Below, in pieces: positions 21,194 to 33,561 of a DNA stretch of 64,000 nt (positions are counted from its first letter, which is position 1; the number at the start of each line of letters is the position of its first letter). The notes beneath the pieces were generated by a model. That model was not told where the DNA came from, searched no databases, and worked only from the letters and a program-made list of their open reading frames with translations. A program made the translations under genes and the position numbers. Source of the stretch: Rosa chinensis. Lineage: Eukaryota > Streptophyta > Magnoliopsida > Rosales > Rosaceae. The stretch covers positions 46,182,911 to 46,246,910 of the forward strand of contig NC_037088.1 of the NCBI RefSeq assembly GCF_002994745.2, in the 5' to 3' direction.

Positions 21194-23858
21194 ATGGCTT
21201 CGCCTTTGCCTTCTTCCCTCTCTCACTTCTCACTCCTCTCCAAACCCGCACCGCCCCAAAACCACCACCACCGCCTCCTCCTAGCCCCGACCCGACCCGC
21301 GTCTTCCGGGTTCCAATGCCGGGCCGGAACCGGGTTCTTCAACCGTCTCGGACGCCTCATAAAGGAGAAGGCCAAGAGCGACGTGGATAAGCTCTTCTCC
21401 GGGTTCTCCAAGACCCGCGACAATCTCGCCGTCATCGACGAGCTCCTCCTCTACTGGAACCTCGCCGACACCGATCGAGTCCTCGACGAGCTTGAAGAGG
21501 TGAACAAATTTGGAAATTTCTGATTATCTGTAATTGGTTGAGGTGTAATTTTAGTAATTAGGGTTTTGAATTGGGCTGTTCAGGCTCTGCTGGTATCGGA
21601 TTTTGGGCCCAAGATCACCATTAAGATTGTGGAGAGTTTGAGGGAGGATATAGTAGCTGGAAAGCTCAAGTCTGGAAGTGAAATAAAGGTATTGGCAATC
21701 CTATATGTTTATATGTATATATGATGCTTGATTCATTAGGCTATTCAGGTTCCGAAAAATTTCCAAACTTGGTGCCATATACTTGTATGTGACTAATTTG
21801 AGTGGATGGCTCTGAATTTGCTGAGCAAGGAAATGAAGGGTTGGTTAGTTAATTAGTGTGGAAGTGAAATGTAATGTGGTGGTGTTGTGGTGATTGTAGG
21901 AGGCGTTGAAGAAGAATGTGCTGGATTTGTTGACTATAGAAGGGAAAACTGAGCTTCAGCTTGGATACAGGTCCTGCACTTTTTTTTTTTTTTTTAGAAT
22001 TTTCGGTGTTTGAGATTGTTTTGCCAATCCTGATTTTGATTCTTCTTGGAGTTGATGCGGGTTTTATTTTTATCGTGTCATCAGGAAACCGGCTGTGGTT
22101 ATGATTGTTGGGGTTAATGGAGGTGGGAAGACAACGTCTCTCGGTAAGAATTGAATTGAGCTTGTATCAAGTAATCCACTGAGGTTTTAGGAGACAAATT
22201 GATTGTGAAAACTTACAGTAGATGAGCTAAACATAAGATTAAGGAACTTTGGGTCAAACTTTATAGTGGCATGTGCATTTAATAAATCGCTTTGGAGACT
22301 TTAATATAGATTTTAGCTATTGTTATTCTGCTGTTGAAAATGGTTATTAATTGATAATGATCTCTTAAACTATCCTCAATCAGGAAAGCTGGCTTATAGA
22401 TTAAAGAATGAAGGGGCAAAGGTGAGATTTTCATCCATTCATCGTCAATTCCCTTCTGCAGTGAATTGTTTTGAAGTATATGAGAAAGACTGGTTACATA
22501 CAAGTGTGGTCTGAATTGCCTTGTTGTTTGAAATTGTGGCAGGTATTGATGGCAGCAGGGGATACGTTTCGAGCTGCTGCCGGTGACCAGCTGGAGATAT
22601 GGGCTGAGAGGACTGGGTGTGAGATAGTTATGGCTGAAAAAGAGAAGGCCAAAGCAGCAACAGGTAGGCAACTCAAATAGTAAACAGATCAACTCATATT
22701 TGCTTTCATTTGTTTTGTCTATAAGAATTCAAGTGACATTGTGTAATTACTGACATATAGTCTTAAAGTGCTTTCTGAATAGTTATTTCTCAGGCTGTGA
22801 AGAGAGGGAAAGAACAAGGTTATGATATTGTCTTATGTGATACCTCTGGACGTAAGTTTGGAAAATTTTTCATATTTAACTGTTAGTGTACTTTTGTGAG
22901 CTTAGCCAGTTAATTCTGAGCAGAAGCATATATTTCTAATTGCAGGTCTGCACACTAATTACAGCTTGATGGAAGAGTTGATTGCATGTAAGAAAGCTGC
23001 AGGCAAAGTCATGCCTGGTGCTCCTAATGTAAGCTCAGCTGTTTGAGAATTTCATCTTGTTTCTATTATTAAATTAAAAAAGTAGACTTTCTGTTGAAGA
23101 GAATAATTCTGCCTAAGCTACATTGTTTCATAATGTGCGTATGCCATACCCCATGTGCAAGATAGGTTACCATATCCAGTATATTCTTTTATCACTACAA
23201 ATTTCACCGCTATGAGTAGCGGAGAATTTAGTGACTTGAATGAAATTCGCCGTGTATATGGGATTTTAGTAGTATTTTTATGTGGCTTGAACAAAATATA
23301 AGATGATAGGTTGACAGTATGTCATGTTTTTGACATAAACAGGAGATCCTACAAGTTCTGGATGGGACCACTGGTTTAAATATGCTTCCACAAGCAAGAG
23401 AATTCAATGAAGTAACATTCTTATCCTTGGTCTTCTTAGATAAGAGGGTTGGCTATTCCTCGCTATAATGTTTGTTTCAAGGATGCGTACTTTATCCCTT
23501 TTTGTGTTCTGGGTGCAATATTTTATTCTTCTCTTATCTCTTTGTACTGAACAATAATCTGCTAATGTGTGGAATTTTAACATTTTGAATATTATGACAG
23601 ATTGTTGGGATAACTGGTTTGATTTTGACAAAGCTTGATGGTTCTGCAAGAGGTGGCTGTGTGGTATGTTCACATTTATTCATTGAAAGCATTCTCATGG
23701 ATTTTTCAGAGCTTTTACTAATTCTACAATTGTATTCCTTTTAGGTTAGTGTGGTAAATGAGCTTGGCATCCCTGTAAAGTTTGTGGGAGTTGGTGAAAG
23801 TGTAGAAGACCTACAACCCTTTGATGCAGAGGCTTTTGTGAATGCCATATTTTCATAG
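21194..23858 (+). CDS. cpFtsY: Chloroplast SRP receptor cpFtsY, copy 1 (11 exons, intact)
   Basis: The SRP GTPase receptor that docks cpSRP54/LHCP cargo at the thylakoid membrane. Exons: 21194-21499, 21584-21688, 21900-21970, 22085-22143, 22384-22421, 22543-22663, 22783-22851, 22946-23028, 23343-23411, 23601-23663, 23745-23858; all introns are GT-AG. The product is 365 residues, the usual length. Residues 1-40 are a Ser/Pro/His-rich transit peptide. The N-domain starts near [21 protein letters not shown]1 is [10 protein letters not shown] (170-179), followed by [16 protein letters not shown]3 is DTSGR (253-257) and G4 is [10 protein letters not shown] (317-326). The tail is [17 protein letters not shown]. 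Exon 7 must start at 22783, 11 bases before a more obvious AG; only this gives the family reading [13 protein letters not shown]. The recognition is strong. A second, damaged copy lies 20 kb downstream. Confidence 0.94.
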
Positions 23859-24394
23859 CCTAAAGGGGTGGTGACTGTCATACTTCCATCCCCAATTGAA
23901 GGGGTAGTGTACTATCAGAAGAAAGAAATCAGTGTAGGCTGGAAGCAAAATAAGTTACGTCTAAAAGCACCAGGCCACAAAGTTAAAGACTTGCAGCGTC
24001 ACAACTTAATGTTTTAGGTGATTGCTGCTGTGCAGAGTTGAGGTGTGAGTCTTAAGTTCTATACGTTGGCAGCTCATTGAGATCATGATAGGAAAGGGGT
24101 AGACAATTGATCATTTGATGAACTGAATTCTTTATTCTTTTTGGCACCAATTATCCAACTCATTCCTTTGAATGTAATATCAGTAATTTACCGTATCTTT
24201 GTTTCTGATGCCTAAAGATTTAATGTATGCCTTCAGTGGTGAAAAATGAAGAGTTTAATTTCCCAAATGCTTTAGTTCTTCTTCTTCTTCTTTTCTTTTT
24301 TCCTTCTTTTTTTCTGATTGTGTGGAGTTGTTAATATTGATAACGCCTTGACTGCAGCTATTTTTGTGACAAGGGGCCTCAGAATCTGGACGAT

Positions 24395-24445
24395 GATTTC
24401 TAGGAAGTATAAATCAATTGCCCGGTAATACAGTTGTCTGCGGCG
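24395..24445. pseudogene. Degenerate end of a hotdog thioesterase exon behind cpFtsY copy 1
   Basis: The stretch gatgatttctaggaagtata..atcaattgcccgg equals the same place behind cpFtsY copy 2 (about 44560-44600). There it runs straight into sequence like the last thioesterase exon. Here only the first part remains before unrelated AT-rich DNA begins. It is weak on its own and is supported by comparison with the copy-2 site. Confidence 0.4.
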
Positions 24446-24710
24446 AAGAAATACAGTTTTATTGCTAATGAGTTTTGAAAGTTTTATTGAGTTTTGAAAT
24501 GGGTCAATAGTCTTTAGATCTGACCCACCAATTAAGAATTAATTAATTATTTTTAATGTATAAAAATAATTAAAAATGAATCACAGAGGCATAGAGCAGA
24601 AAAATATTAGTAATCAATAATATGACATACCGTTGTACTCTGATCCGACCCATTTCAGGAAAAGGTTTTAGATCCACCGATTAAGAATTTAATTATTTTT
24701 AGGATGTAAT

Positions 24711-25428
24711 AGGGTGCGGCTATTGCCACCCTACCATTTTCTTAGTTCACCCTACAAATATTTTAATTATTGAAAGACTATATTACCCAAGTGTAAAATG
24801 ACTAATAAGTACATTAATTTTCTAAAATCCAAATATGTAAGAAAAAATAAATATATAAGTAATTAATTAAATACAAAGACTACTTAATTTCTCATTGGAT
24901 AACATTAATCTTTATCTTCTCCACTCAAATTTGAATTTATTACTATTTTTTTGTCTTTTTGTCGCCTCCTCATCGTTAATTCGTTATTCAATTCACAAAA
25001 TTATAACCTTTAACTTCATCAAAATCTTTGCAATATTCTTTGTGAACACCGAAAGTAAAAATTTAAAACACGAAGAAAAAAACATCAATCTCTTCTTCAT
25101 TGATCATAGTTGTAAATTTACTAATCTTTTTACATAGATTGAAATAGAGAACATTGAAATTGAAAGAAAAAAATTAAAAAAATGGGAGTAAATCAGATTA
25201 TGATTTTATTAGGAAACTTTAATAAATTTTAATTTATTTATGAGTATAAATTAAATGAGAGATTTTCGTTAAAAATATTTATTTTTCAATTGGATATGTC
25301 ATATAAGGATATTCTTGGAAAGAGAAATAGGTTCAATAAGTAAATTTAATAATTAAAATTAAAATGTAGGGTGTAATGAGCAAGTAGGGTGAACAAAGAA
25401 AATAATAGAGTGGCAATAGCCGCACCCT
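24711..25428. mobile_element. Non-autonomous TIR element upstream of the sulfotransferase gene
   Basis: The left end AGGGTGCGGCTATTGCCACC and the right end, reverse-complemented (AGGGTGCGGCTATTGCCACT), are near-perfect inverted repeats. They continue with 'ttcttagttcaccctac' / 'ttctttgttcaccctac'. The interior of about 630 bp is AT-rich and non-coding. No unambiguous TSD is seen, so the superfamily is open. The right end lies 226 bp before the sulfotransferase ATG, that is, within its likely promoter. The element is absent at the corresponding site near cpFtsY copy 2. Confidence 0.8.
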
Positions 25429-25654
25429 AAAAAAATGGCACGAAAAACTTGGGCTGAGGAAAATAATAAAAGAACTAATGCGTGATTTGGATGGTAGATT
25501 CTGAAATGCACAGGTCATGTGGGCCCAAGGCACGTGGCACTCAGGAGGTTACATTCAGCTAGCAGCTGATTCACGATATATGTGGGTGTCTGTGTGAGCT
25601 AATTTTCATGCCGGATCCAATTTCTAGCTACCACTCCCTCATCAATATAATACC

Positions 25655-26671
25655 ATGACTGAAAATCAACCGGCTGACGATGAAGAAAAATACCTTGGTA
25701 ATGAGTGCAAGGAACTCCTCCTTTCTCTCCCCAAAAAAAGAGGCTGGAGAACCCTCCACCTATATCAATTCCAAGGCTTTTGGTGGGAAACACAAGCAAT
25801 CGAAGCCGTAATCTCTTTCCAAAAGCACTTCCAAGCTAGGGACTCCGACATAGTTGTGGCCACCCTACCCAAATCCGGAACAACATGGTTGAAAGCCTTG
25901 ACTTTTGCTGTTGTGAATCGACACCGTTTTGCAATAAAGACCCATCCCTTGCTCACTTCCAACCCTCATGATCTTGTGCCATACTTTGAGTTACATCTCT
26001 ATGCAAACAACCAGCTGGTTCCTGATCTCTCCAAGTTTCCTGAGCCAAGACTCTTTGGGACTCATATTCCTTTTCCTTCTTTGGGTACAATTACAGAGTC
26101 CAACTGTAAGATCGTTTATGTTTGCAGAAACCCATTTGACACATTTATTTCTGCTTGGCATTTCGCTAACAAAATCAAGCCACAACATCAAGCTCCACTG
26201 TCGCTTGATGAGGCCTTTGATATGTATTGCCAAGGCATGAGTCCGTATGGTCCATTTTGGGATCATGTGTTGGAGTACTGGAAAGAGAGCTTGAAAAGAC
26301 CTCAGAATGTGTTATTCTTCAAGTACGAGGACATGAAGGAAGATGTTGTGTTGCACTTGAAAAGATTGGCCGAGTTTTTAGACTACCCTTTCACTATGGA
26401 GGAGGAGAGAAATGGTGTGATTGAAGATATAGCAAAGCTCTGTTCTTTTGAGTCCTTGAAGGCTTTGGAGGTCAACAAAACTGGCATGATTCGCATGTCG
26501 AAGTTTGAGAATAAGGTCTTTTTCAGAAAAGCTGAGGTGGGAGATTGGGTTAACTATTTGACCCCTAAGATGGAGGAGAGAATGTCCAAAGTCATAGAAG
26601 AAAAATTGGGTGGTTCAGGCTTGACATTCAAAGTGATTCCAGATGTAGCAAATCCTGTCCAGCAGAATTAG
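25655..26671 (+). CDS. Cytosolic PAPS-dependent sulfotransferase (SOT family)
   Basis: An intronless gene of 338 residues, the normal form for plant SOTs. They move the sulfonate of PAPS to a hydroxyl of small molecules such as flavonols, brassinosteroids, hydroxyjasmonate or desulfoglucosinolates. The PAPS 5'-phosphosulfate loop is LPKSGTTWLK (71-80), the catalytic His is in GTHIPF (H137), the 3'-phosphate site is CRNPFDTFISAWHF (R158) and the C-terminal region IV is RKAEVGDWVNYLT (291-303). In region IV the usual Gly after RK is Ala, a small deviation. The start ATG at 25655 is the first in frame and gives the typical acidic N-terminus. Polyadenylation-like aataaa motifs lie at about 26778 and 26819. 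The substrate cannot be told from the sequence. The gene sits between two scraps of a thioesterase exon. Confidence 0.93.
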   Translation: MTENQPADDEEKYLGNECKELLLSLPKKRGWRTLHLYQFQGFWWETQAIEAVISFQKHFQARDSDIVVATLPKSGTTWLKALTFAVVNRHRFAIKTHPLLTSNPHDLVPYFELHLYANNQLVPDLSKFPEPRLFGTHIPFPSLGTITESNCKIVYVCRNPFDTFISAWHFANKIKPQHQAPLSLDEAFDMYCQGMSPYGPFWDHVLEYWKESLKRPQNVLFFKYEDMKEDVVLHLKRLAEFLDYPFTMEEERNGVIEDIAKLCSFESLKALEVNKTGMIRMSKFENKVFFRKAEVGDWVNYLTPKMEERMSKVIEEKLGGSGLTFKVIPDVANPVQQN

Positions 26672-27019
26672 TTAGGGGTCCCGTTAATGGAGCTCTCTGG
26701 TTTATTTCACCGTTGATGATGGTATGTGTCTGCTTTTGTGTCTACTTTCCTAGCCTGCAAAGGGCTAAGCATTTCAATAAATAAATGTAAGGTTTCCATC
26801 TTGTAAGTTTTTATCTTTCAATAAAATAAATTAAATATTTCCTTCCAAATCGTGTGTAATGCCATTATAATGTAATATATTTCCTTCCAAATCTTCAACT
26901 TGCAATTGGGTACCGGCATTTAGCTAGATTTCCAGGAATGGTACGTTCATGACACCTTTAATAAAAGAGGTTCAATGTCTTAATACTGTAGCAACATGAT
27001 CGAAATCTCAAAGGTGTAT

Positions 27020-27105
27020 CAATTAACCAAGGTAACCCCAACAACTTTAATCTCAAATCCACAATTTTGAAGCGGGCATGTGATGGAAGGTTGGTCTAAA
27101 AGCTG
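27020..27105 (-). pseudogene. Relic of the 3' end of a hotdog thioesterase gene
   Basis: Plus-strand text ccaaggtaaccccaacaact, then 'aatctca..atcca', then caattttgaagcgggcatgtg matches the end of thioesterase gene A (46762-46820: ccaaggtaaccccaacaact, caatttcgagacgggcatgtg), including the stop-codon region and 3' flank. After about 70 bp the similarity stops. It is therefore the last few codons plus downstream DNA of a lost copy, in minus orientation like the two intact genes. Confidence 0.6.
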
Positions 27106-30100
27106 ATTATCTCTAAAGCGCTCCTCATACAAAGGAATCAGAAAATAAAACCACGTTAATTTCAACTCAAATAATTTGATGCCAAAGAAGAAAGTTCAAG
27201 CCGACCCACTCGAATGAATGATTGTCCATGCACGATAAAATGTTTGATTTGTTGTGAGATCCAGCACATCTAAATTATTAGTTGCTCCTGGGAACACAAT
27301 GTTTCTGAGAAATCCACCACAGTTTGCTTTTCCTTCTCCAAAGTCTTTTCCTTTCTTTATTTCGTTCTCTTTTTCCTTTTGTGTTTGTTCACTTTTTGCT
27401 TGTTAATTTACTGTTTGTAGAGCAACGTCTTTGTCAAATATAACACTAGAAATTTTGCCCGCGCTCTGCCGCGGGATTTAGCATTATCAATGAATTAGAA
27501 GCCTTGATTGAGCTAAAGAAAACCTTAGCATCAGGGGACATCATTAGTTTGATCTCCATTCAAATTGAAACTTATTTAAAGCCAAATTATTTTCATTCAC
27601 ATGTTAATATACTAATACACAAAATTTAGAAAGAAAAAACTCACTTAAGAGCAGAATTTTAGATAACTGAATGAAACAGTTTTGGATCAAATTTTAGCAG
27701 CCACTTATTCTAAAACAATGCTAAAGATTCCTCCAAAAACTGACCAAAATCTTGGATCTCTCCTGAGGTTCAGTGCATCATTGCCATTTTGAAGTTCTAC
27801 CACAGTCCCTGTAAGGTAAAATGATTGATCATTAAATTACACAATGCATATTTGACAAATATTTCTCAATCTAATATGGAATTATAGCAAGAGCTAGAGC
27901 ATTGTCTTCTTCAATTTCTAGAAGTTGATATTAAACACCAAAACTACTTTGAATTGATTTAATGATACTACAAAATTATAAAAGCGAGGGTATGAGATGA
28001 AGCAGTACATTCTTCTTCTTACCAAAAATGATATATAGAGCACGTGTTAATACTTACCAAGAAATATGGGGAGTAAGGAAACGCAGCAACATAGCTTGCC
28101 TGATGCCTCGTGAATGATATGATTCAGTTGAAGTAAGTCTGCAAAAAAATTGCTTTGAGGTTAAGTAATTGATATGATAATATAGAATCAACAGACTTTG
28201 TTGAATTATCACTTGCTGATGTAAATTCTTTCTCAATGTCCTCAAATTTCTGAGTCTTTGTATGAGTATACACAATTTAACTAACAAAAGAGATAGCAGA
28301 AACTTCCTTGAAAATTGAAGCAAATTTTGAATCAAAGAATTTGGCTACTTCAACGGTAGTAGAAAAGAAGTTGTGAATAAGGTTTTTTAGGAAAGAAACA
28401 TTCTAGAAAGAGATGAGTATATCTATAACTTTTAGTTGCAAATGAAGTTGTGGGAAGCTCATAAATTAAGACAATTGGTAGTTGAATTACATAATATTAA
28501 CATTTGGAACAACATGTAAACAATTGGAACATCAATTTCAGAGATCATACTTGGATTGAAGAGGCAGTTGCAGGTCATGTAGTCAAGATCAATTGTTAGC
28601 TATAAACCTAACAGAATTGCCCAAAATCAGTTCCAAAGCTGATTCAACTTTAATTTCTTAAAATCTGCAAAATGAAATAGGTTCAATGAAATTTTTATCT
28701 ATCATTGTTTGGTCAGTTCCAAAGTTGAATGCATCATATTGTTTGAATCTATCAGGCCATGTTGGATCCAAATCCAGTCTGCAGAACATCAGCTAAAGGG
28801 TTGGTTGAAAATTCAATTTTCCACAGGGTGAAAAAAAATGCATGGGCCTAGGACAACCACAATTGTGAATTGTAGAGATTGGGGTTGACCCTTATATCTT
28901 ATTGGCTCTAGCACTATTGTGATACATAGGCTAAGTTTACTTTTGTATCTTACTGTTCCACATGGAAGTTTAGGAAATTCTATCAAAACTCTATAAGATT
29001 CTGTGATTGTAAACGAAATGATGCGGGAAGCGTGAACATGATAGTAAGAGGCTCCGTCAAGCGTCGAAAACCATATGAGATGAGCTAGAATCCACTAGCA
29101 ATTACGGGCACAACCGTAAGAAACACAGATAAACTTCTCTAATATTTGGTTTTTTATTGATAACTTGAATGAAAATTACAATCTAAGAGGTCCCTTATAT
29201 AGGGCACATAGCATAAACCTAATAAAACTAGAAAACATAAAGAAGAATTTATTGTAGACTAAAACTAGGAAACCTAATTAAACTTGATTAAATAAAAATC
29301 AAAAATAAAATCCTAGATACTAAAGAATATTACGCAAATAAGTATTTGGAATCTCAACCAAGATTTTGCTCGAAAATCCCGATATATCCAATAGAGTAAT
29401 TTATGATTAATTTCATCATTAAGAAGCCTATTTGAATACCAATTTCCAATATTCAAATCATTCTTCTTAATGTAGAGACGCTTCTTTCTTTTCCAGATTC
29501 TTTGTTGAAATTGGTTGAAATCTCGTCCTACATCACGAAAAGTGAAAGCTATTTAATCCATATTTACAAAAAGATAAGTAATAAAAAGTATAGACTATTG
29601 GTTCTACTAATTAAGTACAAAATCCACAATTACAAAAACTCAAACAACTTTTTCATTGAGTAAATTCTTTCTTATAGCAGACATATTGATGATGATATTC
29701 CAGAATTATAAAGAAACCAAAAGTTACAAGAATGTATCTGAAAATATACTGGCAGTAGTTCCTTGTCAACAACCTCCTTTGCCCGGAGAGTTCTTTTCTT
29801 GCCTGTATCAACTTTCTCTTCTTTTTTCTCACCTCTCACCAGCACCATTGAAAATCCTGAACTATATAAACAACCTTGACAATTTTTTTTTTTTTAAAAA
29901 ATAACAAATAAAAAATTTAGGTTACTCTAGATGCTCATTAATCCATTAAACGAGGTTGTCCTTATTGCCAGTCAGTCTCAACCCATTTTTCCTCAAGTAG
30001 AGCTTAGATTGATCCATTTTCAATTTTTCAATCTGTTAGTCTGTCACCAAACAATGACTGACAAAAATTTCATCAGTACACCATATAAAATGAACATGAT

Positions 30101-32651
30101 CATATCATTTTTCTATTATTAATGGAATATAAAGGGTATACACAATGGCAGCTCGTTGAGGTGAAGTACAGAAGAATTTTGTTCGTCATTTCCACAGAAA
30201 CTATTTGATGCTTCAGCCGTTTGTTGCTGACATGCTATAATCAAAATTTAAATAATGTCAGTTAATTTATACCTGTAAACAGACAACAGTTTTTGCTAAA
30301 ACTATTTATACAAATTAACATCTCCAAATATATCAGATATGTCTACCTGTTTTCCACATCTTTGATCTTCTTGAGCTATCAGTTCTCGTTGAAGCAGAAT
30401 TCTGAATGCCATCACACTGTCCTAGCATTCTCTTTGTTTCTCTTGACACAGCTTTCGATGCCATCACTGTATCCAAAGATGTAATTTACTTAAAAGTTTA
30501 GATAATTATTCTTTGTAATAATAATTTGTAAATTAATTTGAAAACTGATAACATTAGTTCAAGCTAACAGACTGACAACAAACAAATTGACAATAACTTA
30601 ATAATTCACTGCTCCTGCAATCTGACAGCATTCATATATGAACAATAATCAACTCCACATAAAACTAATATCTATTTACATAGAGATTAATACTTGCAAT
30701 CCTAATAACATGATTCAAACATTTGTACCTAAATTTGAAATACTTGGAGATTTTGACAGCTCACTGTTCCTGATATCTGTAGAACAAAAAACAGAAAAAT
30801 TGATTACTTATTACAGCTATATACACAATAAGGCAACCTGTTCATTATATGAACTCAACAAATAATAATACAGTATTTGAAACTAAATAATATGTAAAAG
30901 CAGCACGGGCAACCAAACAATGTACTTGTAGCTTCTCAACTACTTGAATCATGAGTGAATACCCAACCCAACCCAACCCCAACACACGTTGAGGCACCAC
31001 TCTCAATTGTACTAATGATACTGATAACAAAGAAAGATCAAGATAATAAATTTCCACTATAAAAGAACAATATCTAAACAATGCGGATGGCGTAAATTTT
31101 TGTTCCTACAAAGACATCACTATTGTTCCTATTATGATTCTTTATCTTCTTCTTGTCCAATATCTTTTGTATATTCTGTTTAAACTCTGAATATGCCTTG
31201 TTTGAAACCTTTTCTGCAGATAAAACAAATAATTACACAAAAACCTGACCATGAATTTCACAACCCGGGAGAAAACCAATAGAAAACGCCAAAACAGAAG
31301 CAGCAACATACAAAGACAAAATAGAAAAAGCCATACTCCTTGAAATTCAGAAAAAACTAACACATTCATATATGTTAACATTCTCCATAGATCAGTCAAT
31401 GTCAGCAACTAACATCAATCAATCAACTAATAAAAGTTCATCACTCAATATGTATATTACATATTCTAACCATAGCCACAGTTTTGAACTTATAGAAATG
31501 TCTATTCATCCAATTAAGTAACCAAATCTATTACACTCACTCACCCACAAAAAATCGATAAGAAAGCAAGAAGAATGGAATTATACAGAAAAGTTTCACT
31601 TTCATACCACATTGCTAAATAACCAATCAGATACCCATTGAGTGCTTACCAATGGCGATAAGCAAAGCAGAGAACCCCTTTGTAGCCACATAATATCCAA
31701 CATAGAGTTTCCCTCTTTGCATCTGTAGTTGTCAACAGAAACAAACCCAAATTAATCCCAAAAGCTCCAACATTCAAACCAAATTCAGACGCAATTGAAC
31801 TCAGAATTGTAACCTGCATGCGCAATTGAAAGACTTTTGTTTAAAATGAAAGGATTGAAATGAAAATATTAAAGAGGATCGTGACTCAATTCAATGAGTA
31901 CTTACCAATGCCGGTGAGCTGAGCAAAGCAAAGAACCGCTTGTTCTTTGTCAATCCTCCCTTGAATATCTTTCTGCACAAAAAGAATGATGGAACCCATT
32001 AGCTTATTCTTGACGTATTAGCCTATTTCCTGCAATCACCTTAGCTAGTCTCACTACCAAGACATGGATTTTGCCCCTTCCCCCTTCCTCCTTCAATTCC
32101 CAGAAGCAGTCATAAAATAAAGTATTAATAAACACATAATAGAAAACCTAAAAATGAATTCAGCCCTCTGATATGAAATTAGAGAAGCTGATGAGAAAAA
32201 AGGAAGACCTGAATTCATCCCCAAAACTAAGTAGCTTTGCTGTTTGATCAAATCTCTCTGATGAGAAAAGGAAATTGGGCGTTGATACAGAAGCATCTCC
32301 TAAGAGCAAGTGTGGTCTTGCTCCAATCCCTCTCCCCCAGTATCTACGTCCACCCTATTTGAACCCAAAATTAACATTTTTTCCCGACAAGGGGGACTCG
32401 AAGAAATCCGGGCCAATATCCATGGCCCAAGTTATATATTTGCGATAAGTTTGGAATATATTGTTTAGAGGCTAAATAAAGCTTACTTGGAGGCCAAGCA
32501 ATCTTGAAGCAAATCTAAATATTCATTGATTTACTAGTAATTATCAAAGATTTGATAATTAATGGTGATTTGTTTGCTTGAATGTCAAGACTCTGCAAGG
32601 ACGCAAACAAGTTGGGTAAGGAGACAATTGCTTTGCTCGCGAATATCAAGG

Positions 32652-32694
<43 letters not shown>

Positions 32695-33458
32695 GTCCAT
32701 GCAATTAAGTCTTATGGTGGAGCAAGAAAGGAAGGGCATAATCATCCTTGGTTACAATTAAACAAGGGATATATATTAATATATATGGAAGACGTGCATG
32801 CCTAGAATTCCCATAAGGTAATCTTGCCTAGAAGATTGCTACGACAGAGTTAATCTATTGTTGCCTATGATAGCTATCAAGAGTTAGTAATAAGGTACCT
32901 CTATATAAAAAGGTCTCTATTATCAATGAGAATACATAGCAAATTCCTCTCAATTTTTGATTCCCTAAAACAATATATATATATATATTTCTATGGATAT
33001 AATGGTTTGATTTCATACATGGCGACACTAGTTTCTATCATTCATGAAACTTACTACTTTTCTTACTAATGTATTTTCTTAGTATTACACACATAAGATC
33101 ATGTACATAATATCATGACGAGTATATACCTACAATGGTAGTAGGCTTTGATTCGATTTCAATGGTACATTACGCAGTGGGGTAAGAGGCTTCCATGGCA
33201 ATATCACACAGACCTTCTGGAGCAGCAGCATCTCTTTGCATTCTTATGTAACCTTCTTGTAAGGAAAGTGATCTGCCATATTATTGCAGATTGCTCTATC
33301 ATTTGAATTGTACAATAGCTGTGGCCTTCCTTGTATGTATTTTAGGTGGTAAATAGATTCCTGACTTGTAGGAACAATTTGTAATCACACTTGTATAAAG
33401 GATACGATTCTATGTTAATGAAATCATCACTTCAATCCATTGATTTCTCCTTCTTTCA
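27106..33458. other. Largely unassigned 6-kb region; repeat-like left end and minus-strand exon-like pieces
   Basis: At about 27445-27480 the phrase actagaaattttgcccgcg followed by ctctgccgcggg is a GC hairpin typical of widespread plant repeat ends (Helitron or similar; uncertain). On the minus strand several blocks have splice-like borders and open frames: about 31905-31975 (KDIQGRIDKEQAVLCFAQL), 31653-31722 (MQRGKLYVGYYVATKG, FSALLIAIG), 31080-31220 (EKVSNKAYSEFKQNIQKILD), 30345-30480 (MASKAVSRETKRMLGQC) and 30120-30238 (CQQQTAEASNSFCGNDEQ, stop at about 30118). I do not recognise the family. 32655-32690 is a GT/AT microsatellite. 32950-33458 leads into the copia PBS and should contain its 5' LTR, ending ..tttctttca at 33458; its start is not defined. 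Confidence 0.3.
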
Positions 33459-33470
33459 TGGTATCAGAGC
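33459..33470 (+). promoter_or_regulatory. Primer-binding site for initiator tRNA-Met (copia-type)
   Basis: TGGTATCAGAGC directly follows a CA dinucleotide (LTR end at 33458). It is complementary to the 3' end of initiator tRNA-Met, including CCA. The tRNA-iMet gene at 50949-51020 in this same window ends GGCTCTGATA, which fits exactly. It marks the start of the internal region of the first, truncated copia element. Confidence 0.88.
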
Positions 33471-33561
33471 AGGACTAGATCCTGACTCTTCTTCTTCCCT
33501 GCTGCGCTTTATCTTCTCGTGTAGCAAGCTTGCTCTGTAGTCTCTCACCAACCCAACCAAC

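Noticed and set aside
22600..22800. cpFtsY copy 1 as a frameshifted pseudogene
   Set aside because: My first splice choice (AG just before GCTGTGAAG) gave a frameshift; the upstream acceptor at 22781-22782 restores the exact family sequence and total length, so the gene is intact.
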